Shown: positions 18,060 to 26,989 of the stretch, piece after piece
How positions within the stretch are numbered: position 1 is the first letter of the stretch
Layout of the letters: the number at the start of each line of letters is the position of its first letter
DNA from: Nitrospira sp.
Lineage (GTDB): Bacteria > Nitrospirota > Nitrospiria > Nitrospirales > Nitrospiraceae
DNA length: 64,000 nt
Assembly: GCA_022843785.1 (NCBI GenBank)
Contig: JALHMZ010000001.1
Location: 244,726 to 308,725 of the forward strand
Reading direction: 5' to 3'
Position numbers and translations under genes: made by a program
The notes under the pieces: generated by a model
What the model was told of the DNA's origin: nothing
Database searches by the model: none
What the model saw: only the letters and a program-made list of their open reading frames with translations

Positions 18060-19861
18060 TTCTTCAATCCAAGCTCGACCATCTGCCGGACAACCCCGGC
18101 GTCTACCTTTTCAAGAACAGCCAAGGCGAGATTCTGTATATCGGGAAAGCTGCAGTACTCGCCGATCGGGTTCGGTCTTACTTCCAGAAAAGCGCAGACC
18201 ACAGTCCTAAAACCAGTCTGCTCGTCGGTCAGGTAGCTGACCTGGAAACCATGGTGACCCGATCCGAGCTTGAGGCCCTGATCCTCGAAAGCAACCTGGT
18301 CAAGCGCCACAAACCCCGGTTCAACATCGTCTTGCGAGACGACAAGCAATATCCCTACGTGCGCCTGCCGATTAAGGACGATTTTCCGCGGCTCTCGATC
18401 GTGCGCCGCGTGGAAAAAGATGGTGCCCTGTACTATGGACCCTATACGCCGGCCAACGCACTGCGCGAGACCTTGAAGGTGATCAAGCACGTCTTCCCCC
18501 TCGCAACATGCTCGATCGACATCGACGGAACAGCCGAGCGCGCCTGCATCGAGTTTGAGATCAAGCGGTGCATGGCCCCCTGCACCGGACACCAATCGAA
18601 AGATGACTACCATCAAATCGTCAAACAAGTCAGGCATTTTCTGGAAGGACGAGATCATGAGTTGCTGGATGACCTGCGCGCCAAGATGGAAGCGGCAGCC
18701 GGCCGAGAGGAATTTGAGGAAGCCGCCCGCATACGCGACCGTCTTTTCAAGATCGAGCGGATGCTGGAAAAACAGCGCATCACACAGACCTCCGCGACCG
18801 ATCAGGACGTCATCGGCCTGGCGCGACAAGGCACGGCAGTGGATCTCCAGATTCTTTTTGTGCGCGGCGGGCTGCTGATCGGGCGCAAGGACTTCTTCTG
18901 GCCTCAATCGGCGGACACACCGGATGAGGAACTCGTCCGGTCCGCAATCGAGCAGTTTTACAACAAAGACGGCCAGCCTCCAAAAGAAGTGCTGGTGCCG
19001 ACCGTGTTGGAAGACACCGTTCTGATCGAGCAATGGCTGTCCGACAAGCGCAGCGAGTCCGTTCGCGTCCTGGCGCCTGAACGAGGCGCCAAACATCAGC
19101 TGGTCCTCCTGGCTGAAGAGAATGCGGCTGCAGCGGTGGCGAACCACCTACGTGATGAAGAACTCGACCGGCAGGCGGTGGAAGACTTGAAGCGGATGCT
19201 GCGGCTTGAGCAAGCCCCCCGTCGCATTGAGGGGTTTGACATCTCCAATACGATGGGCAATCAATCCGTTGCATCGATGGTCGTCTGGGAAGACGGCCGG
19301 ATGAAGAAAGCGGACTATCGCCGGTTCAAAATCCAGACCGTCACGGGTGCGAACGACTTCGCGAGCATGCAGGAAGTCGTGGCCAGACGGTATGGCCAGT
19401 CTGAACACCTGGCCCGGCCTGATTTGATCCTGATCGACGGCGGGCTCGGGCAACTCGCTGCCGCAATGGAAGGGCTGAAGCACGCCGGCCATCATGACCA
19501 AGCTATTATCGGATTGGCCAAGGCCCGCGGCGAAAAGGAAGAGCGCATTTTTCTCCCGGGTCGAAAGAACCCGATCGTCCTGAGGCCCACCGCTCCGGCC
19601 ACACATTTGGTCCAGCGCATCCGCGACGAAGCTCACCGGTTCGCCCTCAGCTATCATCGAAAGCTGCGCGGCAAAGCCTTACTCGCCTCACAATTGGACC
19701 AGATCGTCGGCATCGGCGAGATCAAGCGCACTCGCCTATTGGGTCAGTTTGGAAGTCTCGCGCAGCTGGCAGAAGCCAGCGACGAAGCCCTCCACGAAGC
19801 GGGACTGAATGACGAAATGGTCACGAACCTCCGCAAAGTACTCGGCAGTTCGCCCACATGA
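18047..19861 (+). CDS. uvrC: Excinuclease ABC subunit C
   Basis: UvrC makes the 3' and 5' incisions around DNA lesions after UvrA2B loading. It has 604 aa in the standard order: GIY-YIG nuclease (PGVYLFKNSQGEILYIGKA at residues ~15-34), cysteine-containing region, UVR domain for UvrB contact (FEEAARIRDRLFKIERML, ~225), RNase H-like nuclease (EGFDISNTMGNQSVASMVVW and LILIDGGLGQL), and a tandem HhH domain at the C terminus. No Shine-Dalgarno is evident because the start lies in a repeat arm. uvrA is 17 kb away on the other strand. Confidence 0.96.
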   Translation: MTTDVLQSKLDHLPDNPGVYLFKNSQGEILYIGKAAVLADRVRSYFQKSADHSPKTSLLVGQVADLETMVTRSELEALILESNLVKRHKPRFNIVLRDDKQYPYVRLPIKDDFPRLSIVRRVEKDGALYYGPYTPANALRETLKVIKHVFPLATCSIDIDGTAERACIEFEIKRCMAPCTGHQSKDDYHQIVKQVRHFLEGRDHELLDDLRAKMEAAAGREEFEEAARIRDRLFKIERMLEKQRITQTSATDQDVIGLARQGTAVDLQILFVRGGLLIGRKDFFWPQSADTPDEELVRSAIEQFYNKDGQPPKEVLVPTVLEDTVLIEQWLSDKRSESVRVLAPERGAKHQLVLLAEENAAAAVANHLRDEELDRQAVEDLKRMLRLEQAPRRIEGFDISNTMGNQSVASMVVWEDGRMKKADYRRFKIQTVTGANDFASMQEVVARRYGQSEHLARPDLILIDGGLGQLAAAMEGLKHAGHHDQAIIGLAKARGEKEERIFLPGRKNPIVLRPTAPATHLVQRIRDEAHRFALSYHRKLRGKALLASQLDQIVGIGEIKRTRLLGQFGSLAQLAEASDEALHEAGLNDEMVTNLRKVLGSSPT

Positions 19862-19898
19862 TTCATGGCGGTTCGCCTGGAAATCGCATGGAACCGCG

Positions 19899-19999
19899 TC
19901 GCTCGTGAAGCGTATGTCGTATCTCGCAAACAAAACTACCCAATACAGAAACGTTCTTTCCGTCCTGCGCTTCACGCTCCACGAGATACGAGTGACGAA
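19899..19999. repeat. Palindromic heptad repeat element, inverted copy of 12370-12470
   Basis: The element runs from CGTCGCTCGTGAAGCGTATG to CTCCACGAGATACGAGTGAC. Read on the minus strand it aligns with copy 2 over its first ~55 bp, including CTTCGTCACTCGTA, CGCAGGAC and CGTTTC. It lies between convergent genes. Confidence 0.75.
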
Positions 20000-20045
20000 G
20001 CAGCGGATCGGCGAGTGCAGCAGAATCGCTCATGAATAATGCAGG

Positions 20046-21425
20046 CTAAAACAGGTATCGGAAGCTGAAGGTGCCAAGATGCACAAAGGCGTGGTAGGTC
20101 CCGTTGACGGCGGGATTCACATTGCCAACCACCGTGTTTGGCTCGTAGAACCATTCCTGATAGGCTAAATCCAGTCCCATTCCTTTGGGCCACAAAGCCG
20201 ATTCTCGCGAACAAGGGAGAAGCCCAAGAAAGTTCCCTTGCCCCTTGCACAAGAACCCCACACCGACAGACAGCGTGTGGGACGAGAGGGAAATCGTCCC
20301 AGGATTGAAGGTGGTAGCGGGCACGGGATTCTCTGTCCTGGTGTAGCCGGATCGCACGGCGATATCCCAGTCCCTAAACCACACCGGCTTCAGCCACTTA
20401 TATTCGGTCCCGACTGCGATCACCGGAACAGGTTTCCAATCTCGGGGCTGTGGGATTGTGGCTCCATTCGAAAGATGCACATCCAGATTTCTATTGGAAT
20501 TCCACCCGATATACTCCACGTCAACTTCGACCTTCCATTCCCGTTCACTCGTACGAACCGGCCAGACAGCGACGGCTCCGGTCACCATTTGCGGCAGTAC
20601 CAGATCGGCGGAGCCATCGGCAATCTTTGCTCCGTTGACCATAAGCGATCCACTCAACGGCAAGACCGCCTGGCTGCGATACACAAGTCCTAGAGAAAGA
20701 GTCGGTTTGCTCTCATGATTCTTCAGTGGAGTATAGAGCGCACTCACCGTGACGCCTGCGCCGGTGCCGCTGCCATTGAGCTCGACCGATGCGCCGGCTG
20801 GAATGCCGAGGCCCCCGGCGCTCACTTGCCTCTGCTCCGCATGCCCCTCGCCAAGAAAACCTGCGAAGGTGTAGATGTCCGCGCTTACACCCAGCGATAA
20901 GTCCTCAGTTACTTTATAGGCGATGGTCGGCTTGATGGCGATAAGCGGCAACGCGGCCGTTGTCGTGGCTGTATTGAAGGGGCCACTCACCGGATACTCG
21001 GTTTTTAACCCAAAGGGCGTATTCAACCCGACGCCGATGGTAACTGCAGAAAAACGTGGTGCTCCGAGTGCCCCGATATTGGCAGTGATATAGGTATGCC
21101 CGGGGGGAGGAAACACAAGCGCCCCTCCGAAGTCTCCATGAGTCCCAACCCCCGCCTGATTAGTTGCCCTGATCGACCCGCCCATTAACGAGATTCCAAA
21201 CGACGTCTGCACGCCATCAAGTCGGCTGAGCGCTGCTGGATTATAGTGAATGGCTGAGGGATCGTCGGCCTGGGCCGCAAACGCGTTCCCTTGGCCTGCG
21301 GCTGCCACCCCTTGCGGCTGAAACCGCAGGGCTTGCGCCCGCGCGAGCGAGGGGATGAGGAAAAGCAAGATGGCGAGCGCTACGGTACCCGCAAGGCGTC
21401 CGCCGAACAATTCAACCCTTACCAT
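20046..21425 (-). CDS. FadL/OmpP1/TodX family outer membrane transporter
   Basis: The 459-aa protein has a signal peptide (LAILLFLIPSLARAQA) and then the FadL-type hatch and barrel: LRFQPQGVAAAGQGNAFAAQ and ADDPSAIHYNPAAL, the conserved N-terminal block with the NPA motif. It ends in FSFRYLF, a terminal aromatic as expected for BAM-assembled barrels. FadL proteins pass long-chain fatty acids or other hydrophobic molecules across the outer membrane. It is divergent from the luxR-type gene 183 nt away. Long-chain acyl-homoserine lactones are hydrophobic too, so a link to the neighbouring quorum genes is possible but unproved. Confidence 0.88.
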   Translation of the reverse strand: MVRVELFGGRLAGTVALAILLFLIPSLARAQALRFQPQGVAAAGQGNAFAAQADDPSAIHYNPAALSRLDGVQTSFGISLMGGSIRATNQAGVGTHGDFGGALVFPPPGHTYITANIGALGAPRFSAVTIGVGLNTPFGLKTEYPVSGPFNTATTTAALPLIAIKPTIAYKVTEDLSLGVSADIYTFAGFLGEGHAEQRQVSAGGLGIPAGASVELNGSGTGAGVTVSALYTPLKNHESKPTLSLGLVYRSQAVLPLSGSLMVNGAKIADGSADLVLPQMVTGAVAVWPVRTSEREWKVEVDVEYIGWNSNRNLDVHLSNGATIPQPRDWKPVPVIAVGTEYKWLKPVWFRDWDIAVRSGYTRTENPVPATTFNPGTISLSSHTLSVGVGFLCKGQGNFLGLLPCSRESALWPKGMGLDLAYQEWFYEPNTVVGNVNPAVNGTYHAFVHLGTFSFRYLF

Positions 21426-21608
21426 GAGGACTACTCAATTCACACCTCGCTCCTACGAAAATAGTAGCGCCTTCAATGATAGTGACTTACCGGCCTATAT
21501 TCATATAGATCCATTAGTACCTATTCAATAGATCCGTATGCCCCCTCTCGTTTTTCACATATTGTGTATGCTAATCTCAATGCCGTACGTCCATTAGGAG
21601 GAGCCTCC

Positions 21609-22415
21609 ATGGCACACACCCTGAAGAGACGCGCCTTCCCTAAACACATCTTTGAACAGCTTTCAAAGAATGACTGTCAAAGTTTTATTGAGGCAATCCA
21701 TTACACCACAGAAGCGGAAACCACGAGCGATGTCAAGGATGCCCTCCTGCAGTTCCAGAATCTGTTCCCCTTTTCACGAGTGATCGGCGGTCTCGCCCGG
21801 TTGAACGCCAAAGGCGCCTTCGACGGATTTACGAACGTCATCAACGTGAGCTACCCCGAAGAGTGGATTCGCCTCTATTGGCAGAATGGCTACTTCGAGG
21901 TAGACCCGGTCTTTCGGACAGCGCTGCAACAACCAGGCTCGCAACATTGGCAGACAACGTATCAGAAGACCGGCTCTGACTCTGAAAAACAACGCGAGTT
22001 TGTCGAAACAGCAAAAAAGTTTGGACTGGTTGATGGAATTACAACGGGATCTGCCGATCCCATGTGCGGAGTGGCAACGTTCTGCTCGTTTGCCTCAAAC
22101 GACACGATAGATGCGACGCGATATCTGCCTCTCGTAGAATACTTCGGCTATCACGTCCACCTGGCGCTATTGCGCACCGCCCCTGCCAGCGCGCAATCCC
22201 TGGATAAGTGTGTCAGACAACTGACCTTACGGGAGTTGACCATTCTGAATTGGGTCAAGAATGGGAAAACGAATTGGGAAATCGCGACAATTATGGGCAT
22301 CACCGAACGGACGATACGATTCCATGTCGAAAGTATCTTCACAAAACTTGGGGTCACCTCACGATCCCAAGCCGTTGCCACCGCCATTGAACATGGCCTC
22401 CCGAACGTCGTGTAA
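21609..22415 (+). CDS. luxR: LuxR-family quorum-sensing receptor/regulator
   Basis: This is a transcription regulator with an N-terminal autoinducer-binding domain and C-terminal LuxR helix-turn-helix, 268 aa from the ATG at 21609 behind TAGGAGGAG. Invariant ligand-pocket residues fall in register with LuxR/TraR: W86, Y90, D99, P100 and W114, with G143 nearby (EEWIRLYWQNGYFEVDPVF). The DNA-binding domain (about 203-268) has LTLRELTILNWVKNGKTNWE then the recognition helix TERTIRFHVESIFTKLGV. It faces a luxI-type synthase 311 nt downstream. In the 183-nt upstream gap ATAGATCC is repeated at 21505 and 21528, of unknown meaning. It is expected to bind the acyl-homoserine lactone made by the neighbour. 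Confidence 0.92.
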   Translation: MAHTLKRRAFPKHIFEQLSKNDCQSFIEAIHYTTEAETTSDVKDALLQFQNLFPFSRVIGGLARLNAKGAFDGFTNVINVSYPEEWIRLYWQNGYFEVDPVFRTALQQPGSQHWQTTYQKTGSDSEKQREFVETAKKFGLVDGITTGSADPMCGVATFCSFASNDTIDATRYLPLVEYFGYHVHLALLRTAPASAQSLDKCVRQLTLRELTILNWVKNGKTNWEIATIMGITERTIRFHVESIFTKLGVTSRSQAVATAIEHGLPNVV

Positions 22416-22726
22416 GCGCCTGCCGTCAACACACCCGCCCGCTCAAGCGCTCGGTCGACTGCCGTCGAACAGCTCAGGCTCCGAGCCGGTTCAATAGCCC
22501 TTGCGAAGCCCAAGACGCCCCCGCTCCACAGCCAAGGGCGTAACGTACGAAGAGGCCAATCAGTACAGACCGGAATTGGCCTGACCTGCTCGCTTGGTTC
22601 ACATGTGCGCGGACAAGTTCCTCGCCTCCGTCAGTGCCGCACACCGAGCTCCTGAGCGACACAAAAACAGCACCGGCAGGACGTGTTGAGCATCCTCCTC
22701 AAAGGAAAACACCACACTATCCGGCG
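22416..22726. other. Non-coding gap between convergent luxR and luxI, with hairpin
   Basis: No convincing gene is visible. AGGCCAAT (22553-22560) and ATTGGCCT (22575-22582) form a perfect 8-bp stem with a 14-base loop, placed where a bidirectional terminator would be useful, though no T run follows on either strand. Confidence 0.4.
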
Positions 22727-23470
22727 CTATCTGGATAGACCCGCATAACCACTCGTGCCTACCAAGCTTTCCACTGAATCCAGTCGACCCACCGTGTTGA
22801 ACGTCGCGTTTCGCCCTGCTATGACTGCACCGTCTACCGTCGTGATAGTGGAGATCCACTGCAAGAAATCCGGACGCTGTGTGGCATTCCGTTCATCAAA
22901 CTTCTCCATGTCATACAATGCCGCGACAGCGCTCGCTCCAGCGGGTGGAAGCTTGACAACGGGGCCGATCGGCTCACAAGGGAAGCCCAGCATACGAAGT
23001 GCCCGCAGAAACCGATGTTCAACTTCGAGATAGTAATAGCGAATCTCATTTTCCACCGCCCATTGATAAATCCCCTTCAACACCGCCAGCATCGTTCGTG
23101 TCGATAACTTGGCATCACGAATATCAGGGTCAACGGCAAGCCTGGTAATCTCCGCTGTGTCCGGTGCTTTTCGTATCGTGTACTCACTCGGCAACAGCGC
23201 CATAAAGTCCTTCTCCAGCATGAAGGGTCCCGACGAAGGCAGAAGTCGAGCCATTCCCAGCAATGTCCCATCATTGTGAAAAGCCCCGACCGTGCAACCC
23301 CACAGATCATAGATATCGACTTCTTCGCGGTCTGCTGAAGCGGGAACCCAGTGTAGCGATTCCGCAAACACTTTGTGCCTAAATCGATAGGATTGTTTGA
23401 GTTGAGTTCCTTGCAGAGTCGCCACCAGAAATTCGCCTTCTTGAAACTCAATGTGCTTCAAGTCACGCAT
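22727..23470 (-). CDS. luxI: LuxI-family acyl-homoserine lactone synthase
   Basis: LuxI enzymes make N-acyl-homoserine lactones from S-adenosylmethionine and acyl-ACP. The 247-aa protein keeps essentially all invariant LuxI residues at a constant offset of seven: R31, F35, W41, D52, D55, E107 and R110, with R75 near the next position (FRHKVFAESLHWVP, EVDIYD, GMARLL, AEITRLAVDP). It is some 30-40 residues longer than typical, the extra being a C-terminal tail. GAGGAG precedes the ATG (aaaggaggagtccg on the minus strand). A lux box lies about 100 nt upstream. The acyl chain cannot be told from sequence. PEP-CTERM/exosortase-type acyltransferases are a distant alternative, less likely given the complete residue set. 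Confidence 0.9.
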   Translation of the reverse strand: MRDLKHIEFQEGEFLVATLQGTQLKQSYRFRHKVFAESLHWVPASADREEVDIYDLWGCTVGAFHNDGTLLGMARLLPSSGPFMLEKDFMALLPSEYTIRKAPDTAEITRLAVDPDIRDAKLSTRTMLAVLKGIYQWAVENEIRYYYLEVEHRFLRALRMLGFPCEPIGPVVKLPPAGASAVAALYDMEKFDERNATQRPDFLQWISTITTVDGAVIAGRNATFNTVGRLDSVESLVGTSGYAGLSR

Positions 23471-23571
23471 CGGACTCCTCCTTTTTGTAGAACGGCAACC
23501 TCACCTCAACAGTCGGATGTGGCGCTCGCTCATAGGTTGCCTGGTGATTCTCAAAATTCCGCCCGTCCGTC

Positions 23572-23591
23572 ACCTGGCGGATCCGCCAGGT
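23572..23591. promoter_or_regulatory. lux box (LuxR-AHL operator)
   Basis: ACCTGGCGGATCCGCCAGGT is a perfect 20-bp palindrome, extending to 26 bp (23569-23594). It matches the classic Vibrio fischeri lux box in 15 of 20 positions, including ACCTG, GATC and CAGGT in exact spacing. Its centre is 111 nt from the luxI start and 103 nt from the divergent kinase start. On the luxI side GAGAAT (minus strand of 23547-23552) is positioned as a -10 for a box overlapping the -35. It may serve both directions. Confidence 0.85.
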
Positions 23592-23684
23592 GACGCAGAA
23601 CGTGACAATTCGGTATGAGCTTGTCTGTCGTGGCAACGTATCCAGACAACAACACAACAGGCTCTTAAGGGAGGTTTGCACATC

Positions 23685-24494
23685 ATGTCGGACGGCAGGA
23701 AAGGATTCCGCATTCTGGACGGGTTTCGGCATTCCGCACTCGATACGCGTGCGAATCACGCGCCGAGTCCGTCACAGCGCACGGAAGGCTCATCCGCTCA
23801 CCGTGGAAACCCGAAGATGGAAGATCTGATGGATACACTCCGGACGATGGAGCAGCGCTTGTCAGCCCTGCTGGAAGACCGCACCCATATCGGACGCGAT
23901 CTTCACGACTGCATCCTCCAATCGCTCTACGCCATCGGCTTGAATATCGAGACCGAGTGGCGGAGGCACCGCCAGACCACTCCCGAATCGGAACAGACTC
24001 ACGCCCACACGATTGAGCAGATCAATCGGCTCATTCACGACATCCGCCAGATGATTCACGGGCTCGATAAGGGTGTTGTGCAGGAATTCGATCTGGAAAC
24101 AGAACTCCAAACGCTGAAATCGGTCTACGATCAGATTGGCCACGTGCGAATCCGTTTGGATCTTCACCCCGCTGCCATTGAGGTGCTGACCAAGGAAGAG
24201 GAACGGGAGATTCTAAGCATCGCGCGGGAGGGTCTTAGCAACTGTGTCCGCCATGCCAGAGCTACCCACGCCGCGATCTCGATCCGCAGGCGCGGCGACA
24301 GAATCCGTCTGCAGATCAGCGACGACGGACGGGGGTTCGCTACGGGAGATGGCCGGCCGCAGGGCTATGGCCTTGCCAACATGACCGCCCGCGCAAAAAA
24401 GATCGGCGGAACATTGCGCATTCAATCCGAGGAAGGCCGAGGCACCGTTATCATTGCGGATTTCTTGTTGGAGCCCATTCTAACACCTGTATGA
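23685..24494 (+). CDS. Cytoplasmic sensor histidine kinase, NarX/LiaS (HisKA_3) type
   Basis: The 269-aa kinase starts at the ATG at 23685 behind AAGGGAGGT. There is no membrane helix and no recognised input domain; the first ~45 residues are basic and low complexity. The phosphoacceptor is in IGRDLHDCILQSLYAIGLN (HisKA_3), and the ATPase domain shows EGLSNCVRHARATHA (N box), DDGRGF (G1) and GYGLANMTARAKKIGG (G2). It overlaps its response regulator by 4 nt (ATGA) and is divergent from luxI across the lux box, so it may be under quorum control. Confidence 0.9.
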   Translation: MSDGRKGFRILDGFRHSALDTRANHAPSPSQRTEGSSAHRGNPKMEDLMDTLRTMEQRLSALLEDRTHIGRDLHDCILQSLYAIGLNIETEWRRHRQTTPESEQTHAHTIEQINRLIHDIRQMIHGLDKGVVQEFDLETELQTLKSVYDQIGHVRIRLDLHPAAIEVLTKEEEREILSIAREGLSNCVRHARATHAAISIRRRGDRIRLQISDDGRGFATGDGRPQGYGLANMTARAKKIGGTLRIQSEEGRGTVIIADFLLEPILTPV

Positions 24495-25174
24495 AACGCC
24501 CCACTCGCATTGTAATTCTTGACGATCACGAACTTGTCCGGAAGGGGCTCCGTACCTTCCTCGATCGTGAACCGGACCTGCTGGTGGTGGGGGAAGCGGG
24601 GACCTTGGCTGATGCACTGCCGCTCGTGGCGCGTCTCCATCCTCATCTGATGCTGCTCGACATGAAGTTACCCGATGTCTCCGGTATAGAATCCTGCCGG
24701 CGGCTTCTTGCCGCCTCGCCCAATCTACGAATCCTGGTCCTGACCGGTCATGCTGAGGCCACCACCGTTGCCGCGGCCATCAAAAGCGGCGCCCATGGCT
24801 ACATTCTGAAAGACGTGAAGCTGGACGATCTCGGTCAGGCTATCCGAACAGTTGCAGCAGGCCGCGGCTACCTCGATCCTCGCATTACCCAGTATGCGTT
24901 ACATTGGATTCGCACCGGAGTATCCCAGACATTCCCTCTTCAGGGACTGGGTGCGCTGTCGCCCCAAGAACGCCTGATTATGCCCCTGCTGGCACAGGGC
25001 AAGACCAATAAGGAAATTGCCGCTCAGCTGAAGCTGAGTGACAAAACCGTCAAGAATTACCTCGTCAACATTTACACCAAGCTCCACGTGAACCGCCGCA
25101 CGGAAGCCGTGGCCTGGTTCATGCGAGAATGTCCGTCCGGCGAAGCCGCAAATCCCATCAGCCCGTCTGCCTGA
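24491..25174 (+). CDS. NarL/FixJ-type response regulator
   Basis: The 227-aa protein has an N-terminal receiver with DDHE (acidic pocket), phosphoacceptor aspartate in LMLLDMKLPDVSG and the lysine in GYILKDVKLDD. The C-terminal LuxR-type HTH reads LSPQERLIMPLLAQGKTNKE, then KLSDKTVKNYLVNIYTKLHV. It is coupled to the kinase by an ATGA overlap. The regulon is unknown. A 7-bp hairpin (TCAATCT/AGATTGA, 25300-25320) lies downstream in a 233-nt gap without another gene. Confidence 0.92.
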   Translation: MKRPTRIVILDDHELVRKGLRTFLDREPDLLVVGEAGTLADALPLVARLHPHLMLLDMKLPDVSGIESCRRLLAASPNLRILVLTGHAEATTVAAAIKSGAHGYILKDVKLDDLGQAIRTVAAGRGYLDPRITQYALHWIRTGVSQTFPLQGLGALSPQERLIMPLLAQGKTNKEIAAQLKLSDKTVKNYLVNIYTKLHVNRRTEAVAWFMRECPSGEAANPISPSA

Positions 25175-25407
25175 CAGCGATCCGTACAACACACGGTTTA
25201 TTCAGAATATCGCCGGCTTCGAGTCGTGAACCACTGGACATTGATCTTGCCGATTCCAAACCAGCACTTCGAAGCCCCCCAACAGACACCGCCTCGCGCT
25301 CAATCTTATCCTGAGATTGAACCTACTTTGATCCAGATTGCCTGAAGAGTTTACTGACATTCCTAAGATGACACACTGAACCAGCCGAGAAAGCAGGCTC
25401 AAGATTC

Positions 25408-26160
25408 ATGACGGAGTGCCGAAAAAGGATCGTTGAATGCCCTGTCAATACAACAGCGGAACAACTCATGGCCTTGTCGTCATCGGAGATGTCACAGCCG
25501 ACGCCGATTCTGTTGATCGAGCCTGAGAGAGGCCCTGCCCTCAAGTTGCAAGATCTGCTGCTTAACCTTTTTCACGAATCACTCGATCTTGGGGTAGCCC
25601 ATTCCTTACGGGAAGGCATGACCTACCTCTCTTCACATCGAGTTCCCTTGATATTGATCAGCCTGACAGTATCCGACTACAAATGGCTCGACGCGGTCCG
25701 CGCCTTGCGCCTGACCGCGCCGGACAGCGGGCTCATCGCCTATGGATCTATTCTCGATGAGACTGTCCGGCTCAACGCCATCCGCGCCGGAGCCCACGAA
25801 GTCCTTTCCATCGCCGACACCTCGCCGGCTGTATTCCGGCTCACAATTGAATGCGCCATGATCCGGGCCAACCTACCGAAACTCGATGCCAGACCGGCCT
25901 CGCCCGAAGAACCAACCGCTCTCTCGCCGAGAATGCAGGAACTGACGCATGCGTTGAACAACGCCATGACCTCCATCAATGGCTTCGCCGATATGCTTCT
26001 CGCACAACTCCCTTTAAACGACCCGGCGCGGGCCTGCGCCGAACGGATCAAACTATCCGGGAAACGGGCTGCGGACCTGGTGCAGGAACTGCGAACTCCC
26101 CACGAGTCAACCCCGCTCCTTCAAACAGGCGCCACGGACATCGCACCACAGGCTGCATAG
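25408..26160 (+). CDS. Pseudo-receiver protein with a DHp-like helix pair and no ATPase domain
   Basis: The 250-aa protein has a receiver-like fold (about residues 30-145: PILLIEPERGP, then LILISLTVSD, GAHEVLSIAD). Serine replaces the phosphoacceptor aspartate, and no conserved lysine is seen. A second part (170-235) reads LTHALNNAMTSINGFADMLL and ERIKLSGKRAADLVQEL, resembling the dimerisation/phosphoacceptor helices of histidine kinases with an H-box-like ALNN, but the protein ends there with no ATP-binding domain. It may be a scaffold or phosphotransfer partner of the adjacent two-component system. An ATG at 25468 is an alternative start. Function is inferred only. Confidence 0.6.
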   Translation: MTECRKRIVECPVNTTAEQLMALSSSEMSQPTPILLIEPERGPALKLQDLLLNLFHESLDLGVAHSLREGMTYLSSHRVPLILISLTVSDYKWLDAVRALRLTAPDSGLIAYGSILDETVRLNAIRAGAHEVLSIADTSPAVFRLTIECAMIRANLPKLDARPASPEEPTALSPRMQELTHALNNAMTSINGFADMLLAQLPLNDPARACAERIKLSGKRAADLVQELRTPHESTPLLQTGATDIAPQAA

Positions 26161-26299
26161 GCAGCTGCGATGCTCTCTCCAAATTGACAGTCCTGCAAGC
26201 AGGAACTAGGATAGGATCGGTGTGCGCCGTTACAGGTCATGCCCCATACATACGTTCAGACCAATCCATTCAAGTCGCGTATCCTGTTCAGGAGGAATC

Positions 26300-26863
26300 A
26301 TGTCCGAACATCCCTCGTCGTCCATGCCCGCTTCCAAAACCTCACAACCATCCGGCAATGCCATCGAACGAACCTTTGAATACGCGGTATTTGCCAGCCG
26401 GTGGATTCAAGCCCCGCTGTATGGGGGCCTTATTGTGGCGGAGCTGCTCTATGCCTACAAGTTTTTGGTCGAGCTCTGGGAGATGGTGCTCCACATCAAT
26501 AAGATGGACGAAACCGTCTTCATGCTGGGCGTCTTGGGATTGATCGATGTCACAATGGTGGCGAATCTGCTGACCATGGTCATCATCGGCGGCTATGCCA
26601 CATTCGTCAGCAAACTGGACTTGGAACAGCATCCGGACCGGCCCGAATGGCTGACCCATGTCGATCCCGGCACGATCAAGATTAAGCTCGCGGCCTCGCT
26701 CATCGGCATCTCCAGCATTCACCTGCTGAAAGCCTTCGTGGATGTGGCGAATGAAAACCTGGAACACATCAAGTGGAAGATCTTCATCCACATGACGTTC
26801 CTTGCCTCCGCCATTCTGCTGGCCTGGACCGACAAGATCATGCAGAAGGATAAAAAACACTGA
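26300..26863 (+). CDS. UPF0114 (YqhA-like) membrane protein
   Basis: The 187-aa protein starts at the ATG at 26300, directly behind AGGAGGA. It has four membrane helices and the UPF0114/TIGR00645 pattern: FEYAVFASRWIQAPLYGGL, VLGLIDVTMVANLLTMVIIG and the C-terminal KWKIFIHMTFLASAILLAWT. The family is widespread and functionally undefined. A hydrophilic N terminus of about 25 residues precedes the first helix. The 139-nt upstream gap holds no gene. Confidence 0.85.
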   Translation: MSEHPSSSMPASKTSQPSGNAIERTFEYAVFASRWIQAPLYGGLIVAELLYAYKFLVELWEMVLHINKMDETVFMLGVLGLIDVTMVANLLTMVIIGGYATFVSKLDLEQHPDRPEWLTHVDPGTIKIKLAASLIGISSIHLLKAFVDVANENLEHIKWKIFIHMTFLASAILLAWTDKIMQKDKKH

Positions 26864-26989
26864 GAGGAACCGACGCCTTTTCTTCCGACTTACTGTTGCC
26901 GCAGTTCATTACAGAGGCGCCACTCTGTGGGGGCGAGTGAGGAATGTGGCAAGCATCAACCACCGTGAGCGCAATGGAGATGGAATGCA

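Noticed and set aside
22474..22859. Short minus-strand frames in and near the luxR-luxI gap
   Set aside because: No ribosome sites or motifs; the longer one overlaps the end of luxI in another frame.
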